Notes: generated by a model from the letters alone, not told the origin. Shown: positions 1 to 14,062, counted from the first letter of the stretch. The stretch is DNA of 63,201 nt from an uncultured Rhodospirillales bacterium (GCA_902825855.1 CADECW010000006.1:1-63201); one strand, 5' to 3'. Numbers and translations: made by a program.

Positions 1-2147
<2,147 letters not shown>

Positions 2148-2305
2148 CGGTGCGGGCAAGAATAGGCGATGCAGGGGACCATCGCATATGGCGATTAACC
2201 CCCAGCTTTCCCAGCCCCTGCGTCACGCCGAAAGTGCTTGCAATGCTTGCACTTGCCGAGCAACGGGCACGACCTCCCTGACACCTGGTGGCAGTAACCC
2301 ATCGG

Positions 2306-3550
2306 TCACGCTGGCACCGTCTGAAGGTCCCGCATCCTCGCCGTAGGCCGGTCGTTCATCAGCAACTGCATAGTGCCGGCAATCAGCCCGATGAAGACGC
2401 CGATTTTCCAGGCGAGATCGTAGGAGCCCATCAGATCGAACAGATAGCCGCCGCCCCAGGCGCCGAGGAAGGAACCTGCCTGATGGCTGAGGAAGGCGAT
2501 GCCGGTCAGCGTCGAGAGATAGCGCAGCCCGAAGATCTGCACGACCAGGCCGTTCACCAGCGGGATTACGCCCAGCCACAACGTGCCCATGACGATGCCG
2601 AACAGGACCACGGAGAGCGGCGTCGGCGGATACATGAAGAACAATGCCAGCGCGACCGAGCGGCCGAGATAGATGCCGCCCAGCAGGAGGCGCTTGGGAT
2701 ACCTGTCGCCCAGCCAGCCGAACAGCCACGAGCTCAGGATGTTGAAGCCGCCGACCAGCATGAGCAGCAGCGCGCTGTAGGAGGCATCCATGCCGCACTG
2801 CGCGAGATAGGTCGGCAGATGGGTGGTGAGGAAGACGAGCTGCAGGCCGCAGACGAAGAAGGCAACGGACATCACCACGTAGCCGGGATGGCGGCGCGCC
2901 TCGTGAAGGGCGCCCATCAGGCTCAAGTCGCGGTCGGCGCCGACGCCGTTCGGCAGCTTGTCGGAGCGGCTGCCGATCCAGGCGGCCGGCAGCATGGCGA
3001 CCGCCAGGATGGCGAAGGCCCACAGGCCGGCCCGCCAGCCGTCGTAGTTCAGCATGTAGGCCGCGATCGGCGCCGTCACCATGGTTCCGACCGAGCCGGC
3101 GGCCGAGACGAGGCCGAAGGCCAGCGTGCGGCGCGACGGCTGGACGACGCGGGCAGCAATGTTGGCCGTGATGCCCGAGGTCGTGCAGGAAAGCGAAATG
3201 CCGATCAGCACGCCGGCTCCCAGCACGATCGGCAGTGCGCCCTCGGCAGTCGCCGTCAGCACGACACCGGCGATGAACAGCAGGCTGCCGAACAGGGCGA
3301 TGCCGCGCGTGCCGTGCTTGTCGGCGACGATACCGGCGAACGGCTGGCTCAGTCCCCAGGCGACCTGCTGGACCGAGATGGCCAGAGCGAAGTCGGAGAT
3401 GGCGATGCCCAGCTCCTTGGAAGCGGGCGCCTGGAACAGGCCCAGATTCTGCCGGATGCCCATCGCCAGGGTCATCATCAGGGCGGCCCCGCCCAGGATG
3501 GCGAAAGCCTGCCCGCGCGAAACCTGCGACACGTGAAAGGAATTACTCAT
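2306..3550 (-). CDS. MFS transporter (OFA-like)
   Basis: A 414-residue major facilitator superfamily permease with about twelve hydrophobic segments. The start [20 protein letters not shown] fits the family. The frame is open further upstream, but that extension is rich in Cys, Pro and Arg and does not look like transporter sequence. Features typical of the oxalate/formate-antiporter-like branch are [12 protein letters not shown] after helix 1, a conserved loop with DKHGTRG between helices 2 and 3, and [10 protein letters not shown] after the central loop. The substrate cannot be deduced; small carboxylates are likely by family. It is divergent from ssb across a 190-bp intergenic region. Confidence 0.85.
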   Translation of the reverse strand: MSNSFHVSQVSRGQAFAILGGAALMMTLAMGIRQNLGLFQAPASKELGIAISDFALAISVQQVAWGLSQPFAGIVADKHGTRGIALFGSLLFIAGVVLTATAEGALPIVLGAGVLIGISLSCTTSGITANIAARVVQPSRRTLAFGLVSAAGSVGTMVTAPIAAYMLNYDGWRAGLWAFAILAVAMLPAAWIGSRSDKLPNGVGADRDLSLMGALHEARRHPGYVVMSVAFFVCGLQLVFLTTHLPTYLAQCGMDASYSALLLMLVGGFNILSSWLFGWLGDRYPKRLLLGGIYLGRSVALALFFMYPPTPLSVVLFGIVMGTLWLGVIPLVNGLVVQIFGLRYLSTLTGIAFLSHQAGSFLGAWGGGYLFDLMGSYDLAWKIGVFIGLIAGTMQLLMNDRPTARMRDLQTVPA

Positions 3551-3740
3551 GGGTCGGGAGGATAGGGGACGGTTTCCTCGATCAGCGCATGAATTGTCGG
3601 CGGGGCAGCATGAGCGAACTTCAGGTGGAGAAGCGGCCACAACCCAAAATCGGTGGCTGCCCACAGGCGGCTGGGTCTAGTTTGGCGGCCGTGAGGTAGG
3701 TGCCGCGTCCCGCGGCACCGGGAAAGCGAAGGAGGCCCCA

Positions 3741-4241
3741 ATGGCGGGCAGCGTCAACAAAGTCATCCTGGTCGGCAATCTCGGCCGCGACCCCGAAGTG
3801 AGGTCCATGCAGGATGGCAGGTCCATGGTGAACATGTCGGTGGCCACGTCGGATACGTGGCGCGATCGCCAGACGGGCGAACGCAAGGAGCGCACCGAAT
3901 GGCACCGTGTCGTCATCTTCAACGAGAAGCTGGCGGAAGTCGCACAGAAGTTCGTGCGCAAGGGTTCGAAGATCTATGTCGAGGGCCAGCTTTCGACGCG
4001 CAAGTGGACCGACCAGAGCGGCCAGGAGCGCTACACGACCGAGGTCGTGATCCCGCGCTTCGGCGGCGCGCTTACCATGCTCGATGGCCGCAGCGGTGGC
4101 GGCGAGGGCGGCGGCAGTGGCGGCATGCCGGATGACGACTTCGGCGGCGGCGGTGCGCCCGGCGGTGGCTCGTCCGGCGGTGGTGGCCGTCCGGCGGCGC
4201 GCGGCGGCAAGGCCGAGCTGGACGACGACATTCCGTTCTAA
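3741..4241 (+). CDS. ssb: Single-stranded DNA-binding protein
   Basis: A 166-residue SSB. The N-terminal OB fold runs to about residue 110 and starts [20 protein letters not shown], with conserved TEWHRVV and the YVEGQL strand. A Gly-rich flexible linker (about residues 115-158) follows. The C-terminal acidic tip DDDIPF is the docking peptide for RecQ, RecO, PriA and other partners. A ribosome-binding sequence (GAAGGAGG) precedes the ATG. The position close to uvrA and gyrA is the usual alphaproteobacterial neighbourhood. Confidence 0.97.
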   Translation: MAGSVNKVILVGNLGRDPEVRSMQDGRSMVNMSVATSDTWRDRQTGERKERTEWHRVVIFNEKLAEVAQKFVRKGSKIYVEGQLSTRKWTDQSGQERYTTEVVIPRFGGALTMLDGRSGGGEGGGSGGMPDDDFGGGGAPGGGSSGGGGRPAARGGKAELDDDIPF

Positions 4242-4258
4242 GACACGAGCAAGCACCT

Positions 4259-4285
4259 CGACCGCAGCAGATCAGCCTGCGGTCG
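4259..4285 (+). terminator. Terminator-like hairpin after ssb
   Basis: A perfect 9-bp stem (CGACCGCAG / CTGCGGTCG) with a 9-nt loop, 17 bp after the ssb stop. No T-run follows, so it may be a weak terminator, an mRNA-stabilising hairpin or a Rho-assisted site. Confidence 0.5.
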
Positions 4286-4361
4286 GGTGTCGCTTGGCCG
4301 AGCTCACGGCGAACATTGGGTTGCGCCAAGCAGTTCCGACGAAGTCTGGAAGGAGGCTGAC

Positions 4362-5132
4362 GTGGCGCGAGTCTGGTACCAGAGCTTCGTTCATCCGGTC
4401 GAGCAGGCGCCCTACATCGATCGGCTGCAGGCCATGCTTACCAGGGTCGCTGCTCACGGCGTCAGCTTCGAGGTCCATGGCCTCGATCCGCCGGACCGAT
4501 CCTTCCATTCCCTGACCGAGTTCCGCTGCGCCGCCCAGGTCATCGCCAATGCGCTGGCGGCCGAGAAAGCGGGCTACGACGCTTTCGTGATCGGGCATTT
4601 CCAGGAGCCCGGCCTGATCGAGATCAAGGCCGCCGTCGACATCCCGGTGGTCGGCCTGGGCGAGGCCAACCTGCTCGCCGCGCTGAGCCTGGGCGGCCGG
4701 CTGGGCCTGGTGACGATCGATCCCGTGTTCGTGCCCTGGCACGACCGGCAGATCCGCATGCACGGGCTTGGCGAGCGCTATGCCGGCACGCAGGCGCTCA
4801 AGATGAACCTGCCGGCGTTCATGAAGGCCTTCACCGACGACACGGCCTACGCCGAGGTGCGCAGCCAGTTTGTCACGCAAGTGAAGCCGCTGATCGAGAA
4901 GGGCGCCGAAGTCATCATCCCGGCTGGTGGGCTGCCGATGCTGCTGTTCGCGCGTGAAAGCCCGTTCGTCATCGACGACGCGCCGGTGCTGAACGGCATT
5001 GCCGTCGTCGCCAAGGCGACCGAGATGGCGATCTCGCTGCGCTCGCTCACCAGTGTCGTCGTCAGCCGGCGCGGCACCTACGCCAAGGCGCCGCTGGCAG
5101 CGATCAGCGAATTCGAGGCGCTGCTGCGTTAG
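4362..5132 (+). CDS. Asp/Glu/hydantoin racemase-family protein
   Basis: A protein of about 256 residues related to the aspartate/glutamate/hydantoin racemase superfamily, which racemises or isomerises small amino-acid-like acids without a cofactor. The GTG at 4362 is preferred because GGAAGGAGG lies five bases upstream; a longer ATG-initiated frame from 4287 has no such site. Family features are the segment around FVIGHFQEPGLIEIK, the IPVVGLGEANLLAA segment and a second half with EVIIPAGGLPMLL. The usual catalytic cysteines are not obvious: the segments normally carrying them read IGHFQEPG and PAGGLP. A non-racemase function is therefore possible. The hydantoin-type operon lies about 18 kb away, so no direct link is claimed. 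Confidence 0.7.
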   Translation: MARVWYQSFVHPVEQAPYIDRLQAMLTRVAAHGVSFEVHGLDPPDRSFHSLTEFRCAAQVIANALAAEKAGYDAFVIGHFQEPGLIEIKAAVDIPVVGLGEANLLAALSLGGRLGLVTIDPVFVPWHDRQIRMHGLGERYAGTQALKMNLPAFMKAFTDDTAYAEVRSQFVTQVKPLIEKGAEVIIPAGGLPMLLFARESPFVIDDAPVLNGIAVVAKATEMAISLRSLTSVVVSRRGTYAKAPLAAISEFEALLR

Positions 5133-5205
5133 CGGCTCGGCACAATCCAACATCTGAATTATCTCAACTATCGAAATTGCCCGTTGACGTGCACCCCTTG
5201 GGTGA

Positions 5206-5220
5206 GACGGCAAAGCCGTC
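5206..5220. terminator. Hairpin between converging genes
   Basis: GACGGC-AAA-GCCGTC stem-loop between the racemase-like gene and the oppositely oriented HAD gene. It overlaps the 12-bp palindrome GCCGTCGACGGC (5215-5226). It could act in both directions. No T-run is present. Confidence 0.35.
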
Positions 5221-5227
5221 GACGGCC

Positions 5228-5881
5228 TTACGCCGGCAAGCCCAATTTGCGCAGGGCGTCGACGGTCTCGGCTGCCGAGCGGTGGTGGACGGCGTGCATG
5301 CCGAAGCCGCGCGCGCCCTCGACGTTGGGCAGGCTGTCGTCGATCAGCACCGCCTCGCCTGGCCGGAAGCCGCCGGTGCGGCAGACGATGTCGTAGATCG
5401 CAGCATCGGGCTTGAGGCACTTCACGACGCCCGACACCACGTAGTCGCGGAAATGGCCGAAGAACGGATGCCGGGCTCGGGCAGGTCCGCGCAACCAGAC
5501 ATCGACCAGCTCCGGCGCATTGGACAGCAGATAGAGCGGCGTTCCGGCCGCATGGAGGCGCTCCACCAGCGCCACCATCTCGGGGAAGGACTGCTCCATC
5601 ATCTCGTCGAAGCGGCCGTAGAAGGCCTCGATCAGGGCCTCGCGGCCGGGATGCCGCGCCTTGAGCAGCCGCGTCGCCGCGGCGGGATCTCCGCCTGCAT
5701 CCTGCAGGTTGTGCCACGGCGTGGTGGTCACGGTGGCCAGGAAATGCTCCATCTCCACGGGGTCGGCAATCAGCCTGCGATAAAGGTATCGAGGGTTCCA
5801 GTCGATCAGCACTCCGCCCAAGTCGAAGACCGCTACGGAAGGCGCCGTCAATCCTGATTTTGGGGCTGTTTGCGGGGGCAA
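5228..5881 (-). CDS. HAD-family hydrolase (haloacid dehalogenase-like)
   Basis: A 217-residue HAD hydrolase. Motif I is VFDLGGVLIDWN: the nucleophile Asp is present, but the second Asp of DxD is replaced by Gly, as in many HAD-IA members. Motif II is YLLSNAP, motif III is the Lys in VKCLKPDAAIYD, and motif IV is VLIDDSLPNVEGA. An all-helical C1 cap lies between motifs I and II. The substrate is unknown; this branch includes phosphatases and epoxide-hydrolase-like or haloacid-dehalogenase-like proteins. It is divergent from gyrA. Confidence 0.85.
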   Translation of the reverse strand: MPPQTAPKSGLTAPSVAVFDLGGVLIDWNPRYLYRRLIADPVEMEHFLATVTTTPWHNLQDAGGDPAAATRLLKARHPGREALIEAFYGRFDEMMEQSFPEMVALVERLHAAGTPLYLLSNAPELVDVWLRGPARARHPFFGHFRDYVVSGVVKCLKPDAAIYDIVCRTGGFRPGEAVLIDDSLPNVEGARGFGMHAVHHRSAAETVDALRKLGLPA

Positions 5882-5964
5882 TCCGGGGCCTTTCCAGGGA
5901 GTGTTTTCACGGCCAATTTAGCGAATAAAATCAAAGCGTTAAATAGTAGTCCATCGACCGTTTT

Positions 5965-5993
5965 TTGTTGGTCTTTCCAGCCTGTTTTGCTAG
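5965..5993 (+). promoter_or_regulatory. Candidate sigma-70 promoter for gyrA
   Basis: TTGTTG, 17 bp, then TGCTAG, in the AT-richer divergent region between the HAD gene and gyrA. The predicted transcript would start near 6000, leaving a leader of about 57 nt. Only moderate matches to consensus. Confidence 0.35.
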
Positions 5994-6056
5994 GGTGCCG
6001 CTTCGTCCGCCGGGCCCCCTGGCAGGGCCACAAAAGCGAGCAAAAACCAGGTTTCC

Positions 6057-8888
<2,832 letters not shown>

Positions 8889-8951
8889 CTGTGCCGCTAA
8901 GACTTCGCCGCCGCTCAGGGGGCACCAGTCACGGGGAAGCGAGGTCAAGAC

Positions 8952-9458
8952 ATGGCGTCAGAACGCGTCGGCGTGTATCCGGGCACGTTCGATCCCATCA
9001 CCAGCGGGCACATGGAAGTCGTGCGCCGCTCGCTTCGTCTGGTCGACAAGCTGGTGATCGGACCGGCGACCAACATCGGCAAGGGGCCGCTGTTCTCGCT
9101 GCAGGAACGCATCGACATCATCAAGGACGACATCGCGGACTTTTCGGAAGCCGACAAGGGGCGCATCCAGATAGCACCGTTCGACGGGCTGTTGATCCAC
9201 TTCGCCCGCGAGGTCGGCGCCTCGGTGATCATCCGCGGCCTGCGCGCGGTCTCGGACTTCGAGTACGAGATCCAGATGGCCAACATGAACGCCCGAATGG
9301 AGCCCAATATCGAGACCATCTTCCTGATGGCCTCCGACAGGCACCAGTTCATCGCTTCCTCGCTGGTCAAGGATATCGCCCGGCTGGGAGGCGACACCTC
9401 GCAGTTCGTGTCCAAGAAGGTCTTTCAGCGCCTGAAGGACAAGTACAAGAAGGCCTGA
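8952..9458 (+). CDS. coaD: Phosphopantetheine adenylyltransferase
   Basis: A 168-residue enzyme of coenzyme A synthesis that joins 4'-phosphopantetheine to AMP from ATP to give dephospho-CoA. The nucleotidyltransferase signature GTFDPITSGHMEVV (TxGH) is at residues 11-24. IIRGLRAVSDFEYE and the ISSxxVK-type motif (IASSLVKDIARLGGD) are intact. The usual length is about 160-170 residues. It is probably co-transcribed with gyrA. Confidence 0.96.
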   Translation: MASERVGVYPGTFDPITSGHMEVVRRSLRLVDKLVIGPATNIGKGPLFSLQERIDIIKDDIADFSEADKGRIQIAPFDGLLIHFAREVGASVIIRGLRAVSDFEYEIQMANMNARMEPNIETIFLMASDRHQFIASSLVKDIARLGGDTSQFVSKKVFQRLKDKYKKA

Positions 9459-9476
9459 CCGGCCGGCCCGCCGGTC
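9457..9476 (+). terminator. Hairpin overlapping the coaD stop codon
   Basis: GACCGGC / GCCGGTC, a 7-bp perfect stem with a 6-nt loop starting in the coaD stop codon. It is GC-rich but lacks a U-tract. Plausible end of the gyrA-coaD transcript. Confidence 0.4.
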
Positions 9477-9487
9477 GGCGCCCCGCG

Positions 9488-9516
9488 TTGACCGCGGCCC
9501 CCGCTCATCATATACG
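9488..9516 (+). promoter_or_regulatory. Sigma-70 promoter of tRNA-Lys
   Basis: TTGACC, a 17-bp spacer, then TATACG. Transcription would begin near 9523, about 35 nt before the mature tRNA. This is one of the best promoter matches in the window. Confidence 0.65.
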
Positions 9517-9557
9517 GGCGCCGCGCGGGGCTTCGACCCTCCGCGCCAGGCCGGAGC

Positions 9558-9632
9558 GAGCCCGTAGCTCAGCGGTAGAGCATCTGACTTTTAATCAGGT
9601 GGTCGTAGGTTCGATCCCTACCGGGCTCACCA
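9558..9632 (+). tRNA. tRNA-Lys (anticodon UUU)
   Basis: A complete cloverleaf. Acceptor stem GAGCCCG pairs with CGGGCTC; the D stem is GCTC/GAGC. The anticodon stem TCTGA/TCAGG encloses loop CTTTTAA, with anticodon TTT at 9590-9592. The T stem is GTAGG/CCTAC with loop TTCGATC. The CCA end is encoded (9630-9632). The glycan-export genes begin 28 bp downstream; no attachment-site duplication of the tRNA 3' end was noticed. Confidence 0.97.
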
Positions 9633-9660
9633 GCGCAGGCGAGAAGGAGGCACGCGGCTC

Positions 9661-10539
9661 ATGCCGTCGGTGAAAGTCGTCAACGGCAAGCAGATCGTGG
9701 TCGAAGCGCTCGATCCGTCGAAGCGCTTCACGCGCTTCCTCGCCAAGCCGCTGCTCCAGATGCGCTACAACCGGGAGATCGTCCTGGCAATCCTTCGCCG
9801 CGAACTTGCCTCGCGCTTCACCGGTTCTGCCGGCGGCTGGCTGTGGGCGGTCGTTGCGCCACTGCTCGCCATCGCGGTCTACACCTTCGCCTTCACGACC
9901 AAGCTGCAGATGACCTTCGTCGGCGAGCAGGGCCAGCAGCCGATCACCTATGCGCTGTTCATTTTCGCCGGCCTGATCGTCTTCAATTTCTTCTCGGAGA
10001 TGGCGTACCGCTCGCCGATGCTGCTGCACGAGTACGCCCACTTCATCAAGCAGACTATCTTCCCCAGTGACATGCTGGCGGTCATCTCGACCTTGCGCGC
10101 TGCCGCCTACACCGGCATCGGTGCCGTTGTCATGCTGATCTGCATAGCGGCCGTGAATGGCGGCCTGCCCTGGACGGTCATCTTCATGCCGCTGCTCTTC
10201 CTCCCCTTGGCGGCATTCCTGATGGGCTTGTCGTGGTTCCTGTGCGCCATCGGCGCCTTCACGCGCGACGCCGGCTATCTGATGATCAACATCGTGCCGC
10301 TGTTCATGTTCATGACGCCGGTGTTCTTCACGCACACTTCGCGGCCGCCTCCGTGGGACATCCTGCTCTACCTGAACGCTCTCACCGCCTACGTCGAGGT
10401 CATGCGTGATCTCGTGCTGACGGGCACGCTGCCCAACCCGCTGGTCATCCTGTGGATGCTCGCGACGTCCATCTTCACCTTCTATTTCGGCTATTGGTTC
10501 TTCGACAGGTACCGGAATGTCATCGTCGACGTCATCTGA
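9661..10539 (+). CDS. Polysaccharide ABC exporter permease (Wzm/KpsM-like)
   Basis: A 292-residue ABC-2 type inner-membrane permease with about six membrane helices after a cytoplasmic N-terminal segment. The family signature lies around REIVLAILRRELASRFTGSAGG (residues 38-59): an amphipathic interface helix, then GGWLWAVVAPLLAI. The long periplasmic loop and the later FMFMTPVFF segment match O-antigen/capsule permeases. AAGGAGG precedes the ATG. The gene overlaps the ATPase gene by 23 bp, so the two are translationally coupled. Likely role: moving an undecaprenyl- or lipid-linked glycan across the inner membrane. Confidence 0.88.
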   Translation: MPSVKVVNGKQIVVEALDPSKRFTRFLAKPLLQMRYNREIVLAILRRELASRFTGSAGGWLWAVVAPLLAIAVYTFAFTTKLQMTFVGEQGQQPITYALFIFAGLIVFNFFSEMAYRSPMLLHEYAHFIKQTIFPSDMLAVISTLRAAAYTGIGAVVMLICIAAVNGGLPWTVIFMPLLFLPLAAFLMGLSWFLCAIGAFTRDAGYLMINIVPLFMFMTPVFFTHTSRPPPWDILLYLNALTAYVEVMRDLVLTGTLPNPLVILWMLATSIFTFYFGYWFFDRYRNVIVDVI

Positions 10540-11299
10540 AGTCGTCGTCCGGACCCGGCACCTCGGCAAGGCCTACCAGCTCTACGCTCACCGCAGCGAC
10601 TGGCTGAAGCAGGTCATGTTCGGCTGGTACAAGACCTACTACAAGCCGTTCTGGGTGCTGCGCGATATCGACCTCGACGTCTATCGCGGCGACTCGATCG
10701 GCATCCTGGGCCGCAACGGTTGCGGCAAGTCGACCCTGCTGCAGGTGATCTGCGGCATGACGCTGCCGTCGAACGGCGAACTGCGCGTCACCGGCCGGGT
10801 GGCGCCGGTGCTGGCGCTCGGCGCCACCTTCGACGCCGAGCTCTCGGGCCGCGAGAACATCATGATCGGCGGCGCCGTCATGGGACTGTCTCGCGCCGAG
10901 GTGCTGGAGAAGTTCGATTCGATGGCCGAGTTCGCCGGCATCGGCGACTACATGGAACAGCCGGTCAAGCACTACTCGATGGGCATGCGCACGCGTCTCG
11001 CCTTCGCCATCTGCGCCCATGTCGAGGCCGAGATCCTGGTCGTCGACGAGGCACTGGCGGTGGGTGATGCTGCCTTTCAGCGCAAGTGCCTCGATTGGAT
11101 CGACAGTTTCCGCCGCAAGGGCACGCTGCTCTTCGTGTCGCATTCGCCCTCCGAGGTGCGCCGGCTGTGCAACCGCGCCATCTGGATCGAGGACGGACGC
11201 ATTCGCTCGCAGGGCGAGCCGAGCGTGGTGATCCGCGCCTATCACCGGGCGCTGGCCATGGAGAAGGACGATATCCATCGCTTCTCGGTGAGCGAGTGA
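10517..11299 (+). CDS. Polysaccharide ABC exporter ATPase (Wzt/KpsT-like)
   Basis: A 260-residue ATPase pairing with the preceding permease. Walker A is GILGRNGCGKSTLLQ. The signature region is modified to KHYSMGMRTRLAF (SMGM rather than LSGGQ), which is characteristic of polysaccharide/teichoic-acid exporters. Walker B is ILVVDEALAVGD, and the switch His lies in LLFVSHS. No C-terminal carbohydrate-binding extension of the O9a Wzt type is present, so export does not depend on a Wzt-read terminal sugar modification. Confidence 0.9.
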   Translation: MSSSTSSEVVVRTRHLGKAYQLYAHRSDWLKQVMFGWYKTYYKPFWVLRDIDLDVYRGDSIGILGRNGCGKSTLLQVICGMTLPSNGELRVTGRVAPVLALGATFDAELSGRENIMIGGAVMGLSRAEVLEKFDSMAEFAGIGDYMEQPVKHYSMGMRTRLAFAICAHVEAEILVVDEALAVGDAAFQRKCLDWIDSFRRKGTLLFVSHSPSEVRRLCNRAIWIEDGRIRSQGEPSVVIRAYHRALAMEKDDIHRFSVSE

Positions 11300-11305
11300 T
11301 GACGG

Positions 11306-12460
11306 ATGGCCACATGCATCCTCTTCTGGACGGGGCTGGGCTGGTGGGTGGCCACGATGCTGGTGCAGTGGATAACTGCAGCGCTGGGGCGCTGGCGACG
11401 GCCGTCCGAGCCGGTGCGGCATGGCGCGGCCGATTTCAGCATCGTCGCCCCCATGGTCGGCAGTCTTGACGCTTCGAAGGCTTACGTGACCAGCCTGGCC
11501 GACCTGTCGCGGGCGGGTGCCGAGGTGCTGATCTGCGTGACCACCGAGGACGACGAGGCAGTCGGCCGGATCCGTGCCGGCTGGCCCGAGGCGACGATCC
11601 TGGTCGGCAGCGACGACACCTTCAATCCCAAGCTCAACAACGTGCGCAAGGGGCTCGAGGCGGCGAGCCGGCCGATCGTGGCGCTGTGCGATGCAGGCAT
11701 CGATCTGAGGCATTCCGAGATCGCCGCGGCAGCCGCCCATCTTTCGGACAAGGTCGGCCTCGTGCTCGCGCTCAAGGCCGGCGATCGGCCAACGAACTTC
11801 GCGGGCGAGATGGAGTGCAGCTACATCAACGGTCATCAGGCCCGGTTCCTGATGGCGGCGGACCGGCTGGGCATGCCGGTGGCGTCAGGCGGCGTGACCA
11901 TCCTCGCCAGGGAGACCCTGCAGCGGATTGGCGTCCACCAAGGCTTCCTCAACTATCTTGCTGATGACTATTCGGTGGTGCGCATGGTGCGCGACCGCCT
12001 CGGTCAAACGACCTGGCTGGCACGCGTCATGCCGCGGCTGCTGGTCGGTGGCAGGCGCTGGCAAGATGTGTGGCGGCGACAGGTCCGCTGGGGATCGACG
12101 CGGTTGAAGCTCAGCCCGGAGGTGAGGGCACTGGTCCTGTTCGAGCCGGCGATCGGATGGCTCGTATCGGGCCTTGCGCTGCTGGCGGCGCTGCTGGCGG
12201 TCGGCGTTGCTCCGACCTGGCTTGCTCTCGCGGTCGTCGTGCATACGGTCGCCTGGCTTTCAGCCGAGGCATGGTTTCTTTCCGCACACAGCCTGCCGTT
12301 TGGCCCGCGCGCCTGGGCGGCGACGTTGGTGCGCGAGGCGCTGGTGCCGGTGCTTGCCGTGCAGGCGTGGCTCGGCCGCAATCGCATCGACTGGCGCGGC
12401 ACGAACCTCGCGGCCGGCTGGCGGCCGGGCAGGGATGGCGCCGCCGGGAAGCACGTATGA
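11306..12460 (+). CDS. GT21-type (ceramide glucosyltransferase-like) glycosyltransferase
   Basis: A 384-residue membrane glycosyltransferase. It has one N-terminal membrane segment (about 3-25) and two or three near the C-terminus (about 275-345). The GT-A domain shows the ceramide-glucosyltransferase arrangement: TTEDDEA (D1), ALCDAGIDL (D2), NYLADDYSV (D3) and RRQVRW, matching the (Q/R)xxRW motif. HpnI in hopanoid synthesis belongs to the same family. In this locus a lipid acceptor for the exported glycan is a reasonable inference but unproven. It starts 6 bp after the ATPase gene. Confidence 0.75.
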   Translation: MATCILFWTGLGWWVATMLVQWITAALGRWRRPSEPVRHGAADFSIVAPMVGSLDASKAYVTSLADLSRAGAEVLICVTTEDDEAVGRIRAGWPEATILVGSDDTFNPKLNNVRKGLEAASRPIVALCDAGIDLRHSEIAAAAAHLSDKVGLVLALKAGDRPTNFAGEMECSYINGHQARFLMAADRLGMPVASGGVTILARETLQRIGVHQGFLNYLADDYSVVRMVRDRLGQTTWLARVMPRLLVGGRRWQDVWRRQVRWGSTRLKLSPEVRALVLFEPAIGWLVSGLALLAALLAVGVAPTWLALAVVVHTVAWLSAEAWFLSAHSLPFGPRAWAATLVREALVPVLAVQAWLGRNRIDWRGTNLAAGWRPGRDGAAGKHV

Positions 12461-12472
12461 GGTGATATTGCC

Positions 12473-12838
12473 ATGGACAAGATTGCCACCGTCATGCTGC
12501 CCCGGCAGGTCGATTCGGAAACTTCGGCGTCGGTCGAGGCACTGATCGTCGATGCCCTCGCCCCGGGCGCCGGCGTGATCGTCGATGGCAGCGAGGTGAC
12601 CTATATGAGTGCCGCCGGCGTGCGAGTGTTCGCCCGCGCCCTGCATAGGGCCGAGGAGCTGGGCGCCCGCATTGCCTTCTGCCGTTTCAGCGGCGCTGCA
12701 GCCGATTGCCTGCTGGTCAGCGGCTTCACCGAGCTGTTCGAGGTCGTGGCGTCGGTCGAGGAGGCTGCCGCGAGGTTGCGTCGAAACCCCGCCGGCGCGA
12801 CTGCGGAACGCTTGCACCCCCATACCCGTGCAGGTTAA
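12473..12838 (+). CDS. STAS-domain protein (anti-sigma-factor antagonist-like)
   Basis: A 121-residue single STAS domain. The conserved loop reads YMSAAGVRVFARAL, with Ser in the position that SpoIIAA-type proteins phosphorylate (usually DSSGVR). It may be a partner-switch regulator of the glycan operon, since it lies inside it with a good AGGTGA site, but no kinase or phosphatase partner is encoded nearby. The charged C-terminal tail after about residue 100 is not part of the fold. Confidence 0.75.
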   Translation: MDKIATVMLPRQVDSETSASVEALIVDALAPGAGVIVDGSEVTYMSAAGVRVFARALHRAEELGARIAFCRFSGAAADCLLVSGFTELFEVVASVEEAAARLRRNPAGATAERLHPHTRAG

Positions 12839-12922
12839 TTACTGGCCGGGCTTGAACTATATCCTGATACCAAACGCGGCGCGGCGCGCGAACTGCTACC
12901 ACTGCTAGACGGGGATCGAATT

Positions 12923-14062
12923 TTGACAGTATGGAGCCGGCTGTGCGCCGCCGCGCGACCCCTCGCCGTTGTCCTCGGCATCGGCCTTGGCGCGGCGGCA
13001 TGTACTGCGTTGCCCGGCGACGGCCCCTGGATGGGAGGCGCGCAGACGACCAGCACCGAAGCCCTGCCGTTCGACGTCATCGATCTCACGCCGACGACGG
13101 TCGTCGCCTACCGCCAGGCGGCGACTCCCGACACTCCAACGACCGCCACCAGTTCGCTGTCGCCGGCGCAACGCCTCACCGTCGCCCCGGGCGATTCGTT
13201 GAAGGTGCGCATCTTCGAACGCTACGGCGGCAACATCTTCCCGACGATCCAGGGGCAGAGCGCCGATCTCGGCATCCAGCGCGTCGGCGAGGATGGCAGC
13301 ATCAAAATTCCGGTCGTCGGCACAGTGCAGGTGGCCGGCCTCGACCTGAACCAGGTCGAGCGCAAGATCATCCAGCAGCTCGGCACCCAGGTCCAGGAAC
13401 CCGAGGTCATCGTCGAATTCCTCGCGGCACGCACCCACACGGTGATGGTGTCGGGCGACGTGAAGAACCCTGGACGCGTCTCGATGCTCGACGACGTGCG
13501 CAGCGTCGTCGACGCCATCAACAAGGCGGGCGGTCCGATCACCTCGCCGACCGGCTCGGCCAACCAGCTCCAAGTCGTGGTGCGGCGCAACGGTCAGGTC
13601 ATACTGACGTCGCAATTTTCCGATTTGTTGGCCGGAGCGGACATTCCCGTCCAAAAGGGCGACGAGATCGTGGTCCGGCCCAATTCGAGGATCTTCACAG
13701 TGCTGGGCGCCGTGACGAAATCCGGCAATGTCGAGATGACCAAGCACAACCTGACCCTGCTGGAAGCGCTCGGTCAGGTCGGCGGGCTCGCCGATGCGCG
13801 CGCCAACAAAACGGGCGTTTATGTGTTCAGAATGGGCGATCTCGAGACCAATCCGACGGCACGTGGGCGGGTTTTCCGGCTTGATCTGTTTCAACCGGTG
13901 TCCATTTTTGTCGCACAGCAGTTTGGTTTGCAGGCCCGAGATGTCATCTATGTCACGAATGCGCCGCTGTACGAGTACGACAAGATCCTGACTTCGATCT
14001 ACCGGACGTTCTCCATCATCGGTATCGCCCGGGGTAACATCCCTCTCACGGCAACGTTCTGA
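12923..14062 (+). CDS. Polysaccharide export lipoprotein (Wza/KpsD-like OPX family)
   Basis: A 379-residue outer-membrane polysaccharide export protein. The TTG start at 12923 is supported by GGGGA seven bases upstream and by the signal peptide it creates: hydrophobic core LAVVLGIGLGAAAC, with the lipobox Cys at about residue 27. The poly_export domain starts near RLTVAPGDSLKVRIFE, and SLBB-type repeats follow (TVMVSGDVKNPGRV and RIFTVLGAVTKSGNVEM). With the Wzm/Wzt pair it would give a continuous export route, but no PCP/Wzc or KpsE protein is encoded in the window. Confidence 0.88.
   Translation: MTVWSRLCAAARPLAVVLGIGLGAAACTALPGDGPWMGGAQTTSTEALPFDVIDLTPTTVVAYRQAATPDTPTTATSSLSPAQRLTVAPGDSLKVRIFERYGGNIFPTIQGQSADLGIQRVGEDGSIKIPVVGTVQVAGLDLNQVERKIIQQLGTQVQEPEVIVEFLAARTHTVMVSGDVKNPGRVSMLDDVRSVVDAINKAGGPITSPTGSANQLQVVVRRNGQVILTSQFSDLLAGADIPVQKGDEIVVRPNSRIFTVLGAVTKSGNVEMTKHNLTLLEALGQVGGLADARANKTGVYVFRMGDLETNPTARGRVFRLDLFQPVSIFVAQQFGLQARDVIYVTNAPLYEYDKILTSIYRTFSIIGIARGNIPLTATF

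Noticed and set aside
2235..2251. Direct repeat TGCTTGCA-A-TGCTTGCA upstream of uvrA
   Set aside because: Two copies only, with no known factor and no further copies; too weak to call an operator.
3551..3740. Possible LexA (SOS) box before ssb
   Set aside because: GAAC-N7-GGAG is only a partial match to the alphaproteobacterial direct repeat, and no full site is seen upstream of uvrA.
9558..9632. tRNA-Lys as an integration site for the glycan locus
   Set aside because: No duplicated tRNA 3' end, integrase or mobility gene was seen downstream.
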